Shown piece by piece: positions 20,292-33,560 of a stretch of DNA of 64,000 nucleotides (position 1 is its first letter; every line of letters starts with the position of its first letter). The position numbers were made by a program, and so were the translations under genes. The notes beneath the pieces are model-generated. The model did not search any database. It was not told where the DNA came from and saw only the letters and a program-made list of their open reading frames with translations. The stretch comes from Diphasiastrum complanatum (Eukaryota > Streptophyta > Lycopodiopsida > Lycopodiales > Lycopodiaceae). The stretch is taken from contig CM055113.1 in the NCBI GenBank assembly GCA_029204225.1, positions 695,973-759,972 of the forward strand, in the 5' to 3' direction.

Positions 20292-22362
20292 ATGACAAGA
20301 GGCGGCTACAAATTGCCAAGAAAGCTAGATGAGCTCCTGAAACTAACATCGGCCAATGTCCTAGCCATTCTTCATCCTCAACTTGCACCAAAAAGGACAG
20401 AATATGTTTTATCATTAGAAAATATAAGGGAAACGTTGATGCAACCATTTCGTAGTAAGTGGTGCATTCGACAAATCACCTACAAAGAATGTGAAGACTT
20501 GTGACTAGGTGTGTCGAGAAAACGAGGAGCTGACAAGCATAATCAATTATTGTAGATGTTCAAATGTTTTTTTTCATAGACGAGAAATGTCGAACGCAAT
20601 GTTTGATATTTTGGAGGAACCCAAATTGCACTTCAAACCCACGGTGGATGGTAAAGTTGTATGCATAAAAGCATACCGGAACCTGTTGGGAATCTCCCAT
20701 GGAATGTTTTGGCAAGTAATTGTTGAGGCACATTATTCTATTGTATACAAGTTTCATGGAAACAACAGCACATTCAAGCAACGTGGACATTCTTCAAAAC
20801 GGCTGGTCGTAATGCGTTGCCTCAACCACATCTACAACAGTCAAGATCCCATCATGAGCAATCTTTGTGTCTTATCATTTATGGAATAGATCCAAATACA
20901 ACAACATTATCCCATTTCAATAAGACTCCTCCCATATTAGAGAGCAATCGATTTTTAAAACACATGTTTTTGGGGTATTGGTTCATGGAATCAAGTTGTT
21001 CTATGGTGTTTGGATTGATACCTTGCATGATCATGATAGCAATCAAGTTGTCACATCAATAATGCAAGCAATAAGAAAGGTACAAGCATCACATGGTAAC
21101 TCACCTCCAATCTTACAATTTCAAGCTGACAACTGTTGGAGGGAGAACAAGAATAAATTTATTTTTGGTCTTTGTTGTATGTTAGTGGCACATAGCCTCT
21201 TCCGAAAGATAGAAATGAAATTTCTTTTGGTTGGCCACACACATGAAGACATAGATCAGGTTTTCAGTGTCATATCCAGGGCTTTGAAGTCCAAATCAGT
21301 TCATACAATGCCAGATATGCTAGTACAAATTGGTGGAAAGATAGGTGGCGGTTGTATCAAAAATACTGAAGTAGAAATATTGGAACAAATGGTAGACTGG
21401 AAACAATTTATAGATCCTTGTATTGCTCAAGGAAATGATGGCTTAGAAGGACACACCAATCCTCACTATTTTTGTTTTCATATGATGAATGATGAGCCAA
21501 CCATGCAATGGAAATACTATTCTAATGATGGACACAACGATGGAGTGAACCTTTCAAACTGTTGCAATGTGAACCTTCAAAATATGAAGCCATATTTCTA
21601 GCATCCATGAAGGATTTTGATCCAAATGAAATGAAAGGAATAATGTCCTTTATTGATTATTTGCGATTCATGAGCAAGAAGTTTTTAGAATACAAGGATC
21701 ACAATGATGCATGTGTGGTTGAAACAGCAAAACTTGTCGAATATCTTTCCAAACAAAAGATGTTGTCAGAATCAATATATAGCCAAGAGGTTTTTTGGCC
21801 ACAATCCTTGCCAACCACTTTCGATTCATATGTATCAACTTCGATCACTGAGGTTGAAATGGATGTAGAGTTATTACCCAGGAGGTTTTGTGGATGAAAA
21901 GTTGATGCACCTCTGGTTGAATGCATCTCACATAGAGAAGTTGTGTTGGACAAGTTTGTTGCAATGCGGCCTGTAGATGAAGATGTTGTAGAGGGTTCCA
22001 TACCTATTTGGGTGGCAAAAATTGTTGAAGTGAAGAAAAACTCAGAAGGCTTGGCCACAGAGTTTAAACCATTATGGTACAAACCAAAATCTAATCAAAG
22101 GCGTAGAAACCAGAGATAAGTTGACAACTCAAAGCTGTACAAAAATTTCTTAGAGAAAGAATGGATTCCAAACAACAACGGACCACAATATATGGATGTA
22201 GATACTGTTGTCCATGCATGGAAATCAAACGTGAAAAAAACAATTAAAGCACATACCTATACTGTGAAAAAATCAATATCTATTCCGGAAATATCAGTGG
22301 CACACATCAAAGAGTACTTGTCCAAATTTTTCAATGAATGTGCAGTTGATATTGATGAGTAG
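20292..22362 (+). pseudogene. DUF7869-like gene, broken into several frames
   Basis: Four colinear plus-strand pieces (20292-20504, 20509-20889, 20978-21601, 21562-22362) read as one ~690-codon protein with frameshifts near 20505, 20885 and 21560, and stops at 21895-21897 and about 22118. The centre has QADNCWRENKNKF (from 21122) and FLLVGHTHEDIDQVFS (VGHTHEDID at 21230-21256). From memory, this pair marks the DUF7869 family of plants, oomycetes and invertebrates, whose function is unknown and which may derive from a transposase. The Asp-Asn and His-x-His-x-x-Asp-x-Asp residues could bind metal (inference). A KQRGHSSKR patch lies upstream. The tail (PIWVAKIVEV) resembles a small chromatin-reader fold, weakly. 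The final stop is 22360-22362. No terminal inverted repeats were found. Confidence 0.65.
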
Positions 22363-22944
22363 AGTTCATGATTGTAGTTGTAGAGTCATGGTTATAATCT
22401 TTGTGGCCATAAGTATAGGACTTGTAATGTTTTAGTGAGTGTTGGCAGATTTTGAATCTGCAACAAGTCCAAATTTGGCTTCAAAAGACGTGTTTAAAAT
22501 ACAATTCTTTTTGTAAATTCAGTTGTAAATCCAACTTGGCAATTTTGTAGAAAGCCAATTTTTTGTATGCTAGGGTGAGGCCATGTCACTCTATTATAAG
22601 TAAATCCTATTCCATGGCATGTGTATTGTAAGTCCATGAGGAATCATGATGTAGAAAGTTTAACGACTTTTAGAAATTCTAAAGGTTGGAAATAGTTTCT
22701 AATTCTCAACCTTTAGAATATTGAAATAGTTTACTAGTCTAAAAGGTTAAACTTCTACACTGTCTAGAATTGCACCAAAGTTGTGCATCTTTTGTAATAG
22801 TCTCTTGACTACTGTATGGCTTGGTCCAAGACCCAAGACCATTAATTATAAATATGAACCACCTTTAGTGGCAAATGACACATTGTGATTAAATTTTTAT
22901 GAGAGTTCTTATAATACAACTTGAAAGTAGTATATGATTCAGTG

Positions 22945-23052
22945 ATGTTTATGTTTCTTTTAAATGTGATTATGTTTATGTTTCTTTTAAATGTGATTAT
23001 GTTTATGTTTCTTTTAAATGTGATTATGTTTATGTTTCTTTTAAATATCAAT
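22945..23052 (+). repeat. 27-bp tandem repeat, four copies
   Basis: The unit ATGTTTATGTTTCTTTTAAATGTGATT is given here only by its ends, ATGTTTATG..GTGATT. Three units are near perfect and the fourth decays after AAAT. Because 27 is a multiple of three, the minus strand shows a spurious repeated peptide. Confidence 0.9.
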
Positions 23053-23324
23053 GTTTATATTTAAAGGTTGTCTATGTTATTCGGATCGACACTAATTTTA
23101 GACATGATTATATCTGATTTTTCAAAAACATCCACGATAACCCCTTTGATCTAACAATTGGAATGCTAACTTCATTTGAATTATAAGTTCAGTATATATG
23201 ATACTCAAGAACCAAATTGATTTGGGATTTAAAATTATATTAGATGCTCATAGCTATTGGAAAAAAGCATCAATAAATTTTTGAAATTAAATTGTGATTC
23301 GTTGATCAAATTTGTCCTAAGACC

Positions 23325-23462
23325 CTTAGCCTTAGCCATTGGCCCTTGGCACTTAGCCGTTAGTCCTTTGTCGTTGGTCGTTAACTGTTGGCCCTTGGCC
23401 CTTACTCGTTAGTCCTTGGTCCTTCACCCATCGCCCTTGGCCATTCGGTCTTAGTCATTGGG
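23325..23462 (+). repeat. Degenerate CCCTTGGCCNTTAGTC repeats
   Basis: About ten imperfect units of 10-16 bp alternate CCCTTGGCC, CCATTGG, CCGTTAGTC and CCTTGGTC. The block is GC-richer than the poly-A/T DNA that follows. Its origin is unknown. Confidence 0.6.
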
Positions 23463-23880
23463 CTCTTCTTACATTTTATATATATATATTTTTTTGACTT
23501 TTTATTATTCATTTTTTAATTTTTAGATTTGTTATATATATTTTTTGACTTATTATAATTTATTTTTTAATTTCTTAATTTTTTAATTTATTCTATAGTT
23601 TTCTGACTTCTGTTATTTATTATTAATTTTATTATTATTATTTTTCTAGTTTTTTGTATTTTTTAGGTTTTGACAATATATTTATGCTTTTTACTTCTTT
23701 TTTTTTCTTTTAAATAATGTAAAATGGATGGATGGATGATAAAAAATAGATTTATTATATAATATTTTTATTCATTTTGTAATTTTGATTTATTTATTTC
23801 TTAAAAAATTTAAATTTCTTTTTTAATGTTTCGATTTATTTTTTGAATTATATATATATATATATATCATAGTGGCACGT

Positions 23881-23936
23881 GGTACCGCCATTATGGTATC
23901 GCGGTACCATAATGGTGGTACCGCCATCATGGTGCC
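23881..23936. repeat. Inverted and direct GGTACCRCCATYATGGT repeats
   Basis: Arms 23881-23900 and 23903-23922 are inverted with 18 of 20 bases pairing and a 2-base loop. A third, direct unit follows at 23917-23936. A strong hairpin is possible. An AT dinucleotide run (about 23850-23868) adjoins on the left. Confidence 0.75.
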
Positions 23937-24439
23937 GGTGCTTTCAACTACAGAATGTGTTTGACAACTAAATAATGCACTTCTCAGTTTAGTAGTCACT
24001 AGTTAACCGTGAGCTCAGTTCTGTAAGGCCCCCATTATGAGGAGAAGCCATTACTGAGCACTGTTGTTAGTATAGGGTCTACTGTGAGACCATGATGGTT
24101 TTGAGATGGCTAGATTACGCATGACATTTTTCTAGACTATATATAAAAGCTTAAATTACTCTTTTTCTCAACAACAATTGTGGGCAAGGTTTTTTTTTTC
24201 AATAGGTCCCCATTTAAAACCCACAAAAAAAAATAAGCTTAAAATAAGAAATGCAGACGGTGCTGACATGTGGCATACAATTTATCTCATAATCAACCTT
24301 GGAAAGTGACAAAAGTAAACATAAATAGGAGGGTCTTGAATCCAAATTTCAGTTTGGTTTTTAGAATTTATATTTTTATATTCTAAATTTATGTTGTCAT
24401 ATTCTATCAAAACTTCAAAAAAAAATAAAAACAAACTTT

Positions 24440-25075
24440 TAAATTGGTTGGCCCCCTCCATCTACCGAGGCGGATGGACCTTAAGATTAAAAAAAAAATT
24501 ATTTGGAGCCAATTCTGAATTTTTTTTAAATTTAGAATTAAACTATTTTGGGGGGTCCATCCGCTACGGCGGAGAGATCTTGAGAAAAAAAAAATCTACA
24601 ATTCTTTCTTTTGTAATAATATTCTCATTTTCTTGGAAAGCTTAAAATTTGGTCTGAGTGGAGGTTGACGGATGGACCATGAGAATTTAATTTTTCTAAA
24701 ATTTTTGAAATTTTTTATTTTTTTTATAACAATATTTTCATTTTCCCTTGAAAAACTTGAAATTTGTTCTGAGTGGGAGAGAGGTCCATAGACTTTGAGA
24801 TTTTTTTTTTTAAATGTATTTTTTTGAGAAAATAAAATTTTTTAATTTTTTTTTTTACAAAAAACATATTTATGAAAAAATAGTATTTTCATTTTCCCTT
24901 GGAAAACATGAAATTTGTTCCAAGTGGAGGTCCATTGAAAAAATATATTTATGATAAAACAATATTTTCATTTTCTTTTGGAAAGCTTGAAATTTATTAT
25001 GAGTGGGGGTCCATCCGTCTCGATAGATGGACTTTGAGAAATTTATTTTTTAATTTTTTTTTTTTGACAATTTAT
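24440..25075 (+). repeat. Degenerate tandem repeat block, ~75-150 bp units
   Basis: Five or six diverged units share TTTTCWTTGGAAARCTTGAAATTTGTTCTGAGTGGAGG (seen near 24620, 24745, 24890 and 24970) followed by TCCATCCG..GGATGGAC..GAGAAATT. A/T runs of variable length separate them. Frames here (for example 24391-24645) are low complexity and are not called as genes. Confidence 0.6.
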
Positions 25076-25215
25076 TTAATAAAAAAAAAATTTATACCCA
25101 CATGTCTAGGTCATCAAATTGAATGCATAGTGTAGTACACTTCCACACAGAATAGGCGCACACCGTTGAGCATCAAAGCATAGCTGTTCACAACACAAAA
25201 CTCAATTCTTGGACA

Positions 25216-25226
25216 TGGTATCAGAG
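25216..25226 (+). promoter_or_regulatory. Copia-E primer binding site
   Basis: TGGTATCAGAG follows ..TTGGACA, the presumed end of a 5' LTR whose left boundary was not resolved (it lies within about 25080-25215). Confidence 0.75.
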
Positions 25227-25259
25227 TAGAGTCATTAGATACACATTATAGCTACTACA

Positions 25260-26224
25260 ATTCAGACTATGTTGCAATCAATCTTGATGACGCAAATTAT
25301 CGCATATGGAAGTTCAAAATCAAAAAGCTTCTAAAAGACGAAGGGATATGGTTAGTGACTGATCTCACAGAACAAAAGCCTCTAGAGGAAGACCCAAGGA
25401 GAGCAGAATGAATAAGGAAAGATGAATGTGCAATGACAATTATCGTATCCTCAATAAATGAAAAAATCCTCATGTAGATTGAAGATTGCGAAAGCATCCA
25501 TGAAACGTGGGAGAAACTAAAACAGAAGGACGAAGTGAGGATAGTCGCATCGGTCATGCACCTCCACAATCAACTACAACTTGCGATGGGATGACAACGA
25601 CCTAGATCGGCAAGTTGACAAGATCAAAATGATCTTCGCTCAGCTCTCTGCATCTGGACAGAAGCATCAAGTTCTAGGACCCGAACAGCTAATGTACTTC
25701 ATGAAATCTCTATCTTCATCCTACCAGCCTCTGAGAATGCTCATCTTGAGCTTACCTAAGATGGCATTTGAAAGAGCAGTCAGTCTTGTTGCGAATGAAA
25801 GGCTAATGAGAGATGAAGGAGAAATGAAGAAATACAAAAACAAGCCCAAGATCGACAAGACTCAAACGAAGTCTTCGACAAGAGAAAACTACAACAAAGA
25901 TACTTCTACCTGCGATCACTGTCACAAATCGAGACACGCAGCAGACATATGTTAGTTCAACCTGACAATACCTTACACACACTACAAGAAGAAAGGTCAT
26001 TCAACATATGAATGCTAGCATAACCCATCGAAGAATGTTGAGAAGTGTGACAATGCCTTCACGATATTTGATGAAGAGTCAACCAGCTATATAAAGCATG
26101 ACTACGATATAGTGATCGACTCAGGAGCTACATCACACATAACCTGCAACAAGAACATCTTGATCAACTACAAAACACTCGCCAATGCAAGAACAATGAT
26201 ATTTGATGATGAAAATAGACACGA
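25260..26224 (+). pseudogene. Copia-E gag and protease
   Basis: A copia Gag can be followed across several frames: LDDANYRIWKFKIKKLL near 25280, then stops, then MRWDDNDLDRQVDKIKMIF and LSSSYQPLRMLIL in the frame 25581-25955. Two zinc knuckles follow (CDHCHKSRHAADIC, and a second KKKGHSTYEC with its first Cys pair disturbed). The protease motif IDSGATSHIT has its Asp codon at 26118. The coding sequence breaks at 26224 where the Gypsy-3 LTR begins, and seems to resume at about 37370. Confidence 0.8.
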
Positions 26225-26604
26225 TGTCGTGTCGTAATATACCAACATAAAATTGCTAGAGTTGTGTAGTATTTATGTCGTTGCCCAAGGAAATAACATT
26301 TAAAAGCTGTTTAATTGGAACAGTCTTGACTTATTTCCAATGGAATGGAGTCGTGTGTTCATCTGGTTGTCAACAAACATTTAATAAGTAACCAGTATTA
26401 CTTTTGTTGTGGGTGTGTGATGATGACAAATTCAGAGCAACAATCTTCTTCTATCAAACCAAATGAAAAGTGTTTTATAAGTGAAAGGCTATCAAAGTAG
26501 TATGGATGAACTACACTCTGGCTGATTAAGTTGTCAGCAAGGATTTGTGTTATCTTCGATGCAGACGTGTACGAACAGACAAATTGTTAATCTTATTCTT
26601 GAAC
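26225..26604 (-). repeat. Gypsy-3 3' LTR
   Basis: It matches 37019-37369 over about 340 bp (TCGTAATATACCAACAT.. to ..TTAATCTTATTCTTGAA), with a few short gaps. The LTR may extend further right, since similarity to the other copy ends where that copy is truncated or where its flank begins. Confidence 0.75.
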
Positions 26605-28737
<2,133 letters not shown>

Positions 28738-30652
28738 TCAGAAAAAATTTGAAAATGTTCTACACATACCTTCGATTGATTTTTTTCGATCGCTTTGCCT
28801 TAGGCTGCGCTTCAGCAACGTCCTGTCTGTGGATGTCTGCAGCGAGCTTCTGATTTCAAATTGTTGTTTAAGGTCTGCTACCTCCTTCTGAAGGTCCGAC
28901 ATCCTTATACAGACTTCTGCATACTCCAGATGGTCGGCCACCCCTATACAATTCTTGGTTGCATGGAGTTCTTTTGACAAATTCTCGATCTTTTTCAAGG
29001 CCTGCAGATATTCCTCATGTGCATCTGGCCCAGAGTTGATGGTTGTCTCTGTAGATAGTTTTTTTAGCTCGGCGAGTTCTTCTTCAACTGACATTTTGTC
29101 ATTTTCGAGCGGAAGAAGAAACTCAACTCAAAAATTCTTGAGCATCTGGCCCTACAGAGACTGCCACTTCAAAGGATCAATCTGGATTAATCCAGAGTTG
29201 CTGCATAGCTACGAGGGAAATTTTGCCCTTATTCTCCTTGTAGTCTCATCATGCAATGTGGTCTACAGAGTAGTTTTTTCTATCTTGACCTTATTGAGCT
29301 CAGATTTTAAAGAATCAAAATTTTTCTACAATTTGCAAATTTGGCCTGAAGTGTCTTATTATTGTCTTGGAAAGCCTGGGCTTCCTGCATTGATTGTTGA
29401 AGCATGGGGCCCAAGGAGCGATTTCACACGATCAGTAATTTGTTATGATGCAACCTTCTCAACCAACATTTTAATGTTGCTAGTCATCTCGTTTGTATGA
29501 TGGAACAACTATATCATACTATCTTGGATGTGCAGGTTATAAGCATGGAGTTTACCAACAATATCTTCGTCACCCAAGGAAAATTGATGGTACCACCTGT
29601 AAAGATTTTATTTGTCGTTCTCCTCTGTGTCCGTGGCTTCCTCATCAACCCCTTCGCCTTTGTCTTGCATTTAGGTGTCAGAGATGGTGTCTTCATCACA
29701 TGTGGATGCGGGGCTCTTTGGCTTTTGAGAAGACCCGTCCCCAAGTGGGATGACTACCAAAGAGTCGACTTGTGAAGATGAACCTGGAAAAATCTGCATA
29801 GCAGCATCCGAAACAAATTCCTTCTGGACTACTACTATGTCGACCTCCATGGTTGCAGTAACTACTGGCTGGACTTGTGGAGCAGGATGCCGAAATGGTC
29901 ACACAGTTGTGAGATATGTGCTCCCACTACAACAAGCTTCTTGTGTTGTACCCAGTGTAGAAATGCTTTGTAAGCAATGGTCCCAAAGCATACTGCTGGC
30001 CTACCAGGTATCCAAAATTCTGAACTGAGATGGTAGCATCAGCATCAGTGATGAACATCACTTGATTGGAGTACTTGTAGAAGAACTTTACCTGCGCATC
30101 TCTCAACATCGTGATTTTGTACCCTTTGCTTGGTACATAGCAGTTTCTCAAAAAAATGTTGTTTCATCAATGGAGTTCTTGGATGCCGTGTTGGCTGCGA
30201 GGGCTTCAAAGAACATAGCTTCATTAATTAGAAAGGTGGCATTGTGTAGAGTAACCTAGAAATCAGCATCCATCACTTTATGAATGGAGTGAACACACTC
30301 GGTGTTGATCTTTGATAGTACAATGGATGGGTCCACTTTTAAATTACTCAGTCTGCATTGATCCAGCATAGACTGAATTGAAGCAAGACGGATTGAAGTT
30401 CAGATTTTCCAATTGATAGCAGAGCTGGTTCTTGCAATCAAATCCATATTGCTCGACAAATTTGAAAGATAGAAAGCAAGAGCAATAGTAAATACGAGAG
30501 CTAGTGAGCGATGGAAAGCAAGAGCAGGTAAGCATAAAAGAGTGAGAGTAAAAAGAAAGTGTAAGGTGAAAATAGAAAGTAACAGTGTTAAACGATGATA
30601 CAATGGAGACGATGATCACATGACAACTTGATTTGACACCTATTAATCTCAT
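28738..30652 (-). pseudogene. Extra coding region of Gypsy-3 beyond integrase
   Basis: The minus strand carries protein-like pieces in sense with pol but after it. They include KVDPSIVLSKINTECVHSI and NATFLINEAMFFEALAAN around 30170-30330, then FLRNCYVPSKGYKITMLRD and QVKFFYKYSNQVMFITDAD (29927-30151). A Ser/Pro/acidic stretch follows at about 29700-29850. The end is a heptad-rich, charged C-terminus (28738-29094: LKKLSTETT, EYLQALKKIENLSKELHA, MSDLQKEVADLKQQFE) likely to form a coiled coil. Stops and frameshifts occur. The position matches the env-like or extra ORF of Athila and Tat elements. No transmembrane segment is evident, and I do not recognise the family. Confidence 0.5.
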
Positions 30653-30984
30653 AAATAAAAGGCGGTATCTTTACTGTTTTTCGAGATGACTAAAAGATAA
30701 TCTTAATTAGATTAAGACCATTAAAATTTAAAATATCAAGTCTATGTAGTCTTCTACGTAGTCATAAATGTGGACATAAATATGAATGAGATATGGTAAC
30801 ACGTGTGAGCGTAAACATTTAATAAAAAGGGTTTACCAAATCCAAAAATTAAATAATGAGTAAAATAATAAATAGCAAATATGTAATAAATATATAAATC
30901 AAAGAAATTTTTTTTTAGGGTAGATCATCAAAAGATACTTGAAAGATTCTCGAAAATTTTTTTCTCGAAATCCTTCGTTAAAGA
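30653..30984. other. Spacer between Gypsy-3 pol and extra coding region
   Basis: AT-rich and without a supportable frame. AACACGTGTG at about 30799 is close to the palindrome found in the copia LTRs. Confidence 0.5.
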
Positions 30985-31910
30985 TAATATTTCTTCAGTC
31001 TAGAACCATTAATACGCGTTGGCAATAATTCACCTTCCAATGACTGAAGCTGGACAGAACCATTTTCAAATACTTCAATCACCTTGCATGGTCCCATCCA
31101 TCTCATATGTAGCTTTTTAGAAAAATTTTGATGGCGACTGTCTTAGATTAAAGCATAATCATCAATCTTAAGATCAATAGTCTTGATATGAGTATCATGT
31201 TTTTTCTTTCGTTGTTCCTAAATTTTCTCTGTAACATCCTTCGAATTGTTTTGATCTTCGGACTGTTCTTCAATAGTAAGCAACCTTTCATTGATACAAT
31301 CTGTATTTATTCATTGTGCTTGTATACGAAAAATGGGCACTTCGAATTCAATCGACAAAATTGGATGCATACCATATGTAAGAAAATAAGAAGTCTGTTT
31401 CATTGTAATCTTCTCCATGTTTCTATATGCCCAGAGTACTGAGGGTAGTTTTTTATCCCAGTTTGTAGCATGTGCAACAATGATCTTATTCAGGATCTTA
31501 CATAGTATTCCATTCGCTCTCTCAGTCAACCCATTTGCTTTCGGATTATAAGGGGTCATCTTTTTGTGTTTAATTAGAAAATAAGTAGTCAGTAGTCCAA
31601 TTGTATCATTAAGAAAATGAGTACCATGATCATTGAATAACTTAAGAGGACAACCATAATGTGTGATAATAGATTTGAATAAAAAAAATGCGATAGTTTT
31701 CACATCGTTTCGTTTTGTCGCTTTCGCTTCAACATTCTTTGTTGCATAATCCGTCGCAACCAAAATATGTTGACACTTAGTGTGTCGAGTTACTGGCTTT
31801 ATTGGACCAACAAAGTCAATCCCTCACTTTTCAAATGGTGCAAGTGGTATGATTGGCATCAATGGCCAAATCATAGATTTGATTGATTTTCTACATCTTT
31901 GGCATGGATC
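30985..31910 (-). pseudogene. Gypsy-3 integrase
   Basis: The catalytic core is open at 31311-31763: VATDYATKNVEAKATK, FNDHGTHFLND (second Asp, with Asn in place of the usual Ser before it), and NGLTERANGILCKILNKII (Glu). Downstream the C-terminal part is readable in another frame: LHMRWMGPCKVIEVFENGS and TRINGSRLKKYY (about 31000-31120). The zinc-binding part upstream is worn by stops. Confidence 0.8.
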
Positions 31911-33560
31911 ACAAGATCAAATATAAGTAGCACCTTCTTAACTGATGATCTGTACCAAGCTTATATAGAATATTGTGAATAATGGTATAACGAGCTACTT
32001 TGTATTGAAATATTCTCTTCTTCTCCAAGTCATACCCGTCAGAATATATCTGATCTTTGAGATAAATAATAATATCAGAATATAAAGAATTCGTAAAAGA
32101 TATCTCGAATAAATTTTCATTTGGAAAGTCATCATTCAATGGTTTTTCAATCCTTCCCATGCTAAGTTGTGAAAGATAATCAGCATTAGTATGATATTTT
32201 TCTTGATGAAGCCCAACTTGATAAGTGAACTCTTGTGGCAACAAAATCTAGCGAGCAATTCAGCCAAATAAATCAGATTTATTAACAAGATACTTTAAGG
32301 CATAATGATCAACATGGAATATAAAAGCATATCCCAGCAAATAATGTCAAAATTTCTTTACAGTAAAAATTATTCCAAGTGTTTTCTTTTCTATTGTCGA
32401 ATAATTTTTTTCCGAGGAACTAAGCTAGCGACTAGCATAGTATATTGGATGATCTTTCTTTTGTTCGTCCTTCTGGCTTAAACACACACCAATAGCAAAT
32501 GCTGACACATCAACATAACTATTGAATAGTATCATCCAATTAGGCGGTCTTAGAATTGGAACATTAATCAGCCTCCGCTTAAGTTCTTCAAATGCTTTGT
32601 GTTATTCTGTCGTCCAAATATAAACAACTTGCTTCTTGAGTAACTATGTAAGGGCTGCAACAAAATAGGCATGATTCTCGATAAATCTTAGATAATAACA
32701 ACATGTCCTAAGAAACCTCTTAGTTCTCGTAGATTGGTTGGTATCAACAGATTTTTTATGACTTTGACTTTATCTTTGTCAACTTCAATTCCTCTGCTAG
32801 ATATTCTATGCCCCAAACCTATACCTTCTCTCATACCGACAAAACATTTTTTGGGATGAAGGGACAAACAAGTGTCTCGACACCTCTACAATGCAGGTTT
32901 CAATTTATGAATATGAGACTTGATATTACTATAAACATAGAAATCATCAATGAAAATTTTGAGAAATATTCTTAGGAACGTAGCAAAAATTAGCAGCATT
33001 ATTCTCTAGAAAGTAGCTGGTGCATTACAAAGACCAAAGGGCATTTTACTGTAGGCATAAGTGCCCCAATTAGTAGTAAACGTTGTCTTTGGTCGATCCT
33101 CCTTCCTTACTCCAACTTGATTATAGCCAGAGAAGCCATCATAGAAATTGTAACGTTCTTGTCCAGCAACCTGGTGTAGAATGGAATCTGTGAAGGGTAA
33201 TGGGTGGTGATCTTTCTTTGTAGCAGCATTTAGCTTCTTGAAATTATGGCAAATTCAAATCTTGCCAGTCTTTTTCTTTGGAACTACAACAATGGGAGAC
33301 ACCCATTCACTGCTTAAGACAAAATAGATAATACTTGCCTTAAGGTGCTTGTTGAGTTCATCTTTTACCATAAGAGAGTACTTTGGATTGAGACGATACT
33401 ATCTCTATCGAACAGGAATAGCATCTTCTTTAAGATCAATGCGGTGCTCGCCAAATTATGCAAGAATTCCCTTCAAGTATTCGAACGACCATGCAAATAC
33501 ATCTTGGTATTCTTTCAATAGCTCAGTAAATTTTGCTAATTCTGTCTCTTCAAGGGACTT
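31911..33560 (-). pseudogene. Gypsy-3 reverse transcriptase and RNase H
   Basis: The minus strand reads in order EYQDVFAWSFEYLKGI, SEWVSPIVVVPKKKTGKI, ATKKDHHPLPFTDSILHQV, DGFSGYNQVGV, TYAYSKMPFGLCNAPATF, a catalytic IDD (FLKIFIDDFYVYS near 32960), and GIEVDKDKVKVI with LRELRGFLGH. RNase H is recognisable but heavily broken (32240-32600). More than ten stops and several frame changes interrupt it. Confidence 0.8.

Larger units (their letters stand above)
22363..25215. other. AT-rich non-coding stretch with local repeats
   Basis: I see no supportable gene. It holds a 27-bp tandem repeat, a degenerate CCCTTGGCC-type repeat, an inverted repeat with KpnI-like GGTACC sites, long A/T runs and a degenerate ~150-bp repeat block, each listed separately. 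A short 10-bp inverted pair (CTAAAGGTTG / CAACCTTTAG) lies near 22679-22718, and a palindrome GCAGATTTTGAATCTGC near 22446. Confidence 0.7.

Noticed and set aside
24391-25135. Lys/Phe-rich plus frames
   Set aside because: Low-complexity translations of A/T runs and degenerate repeats.
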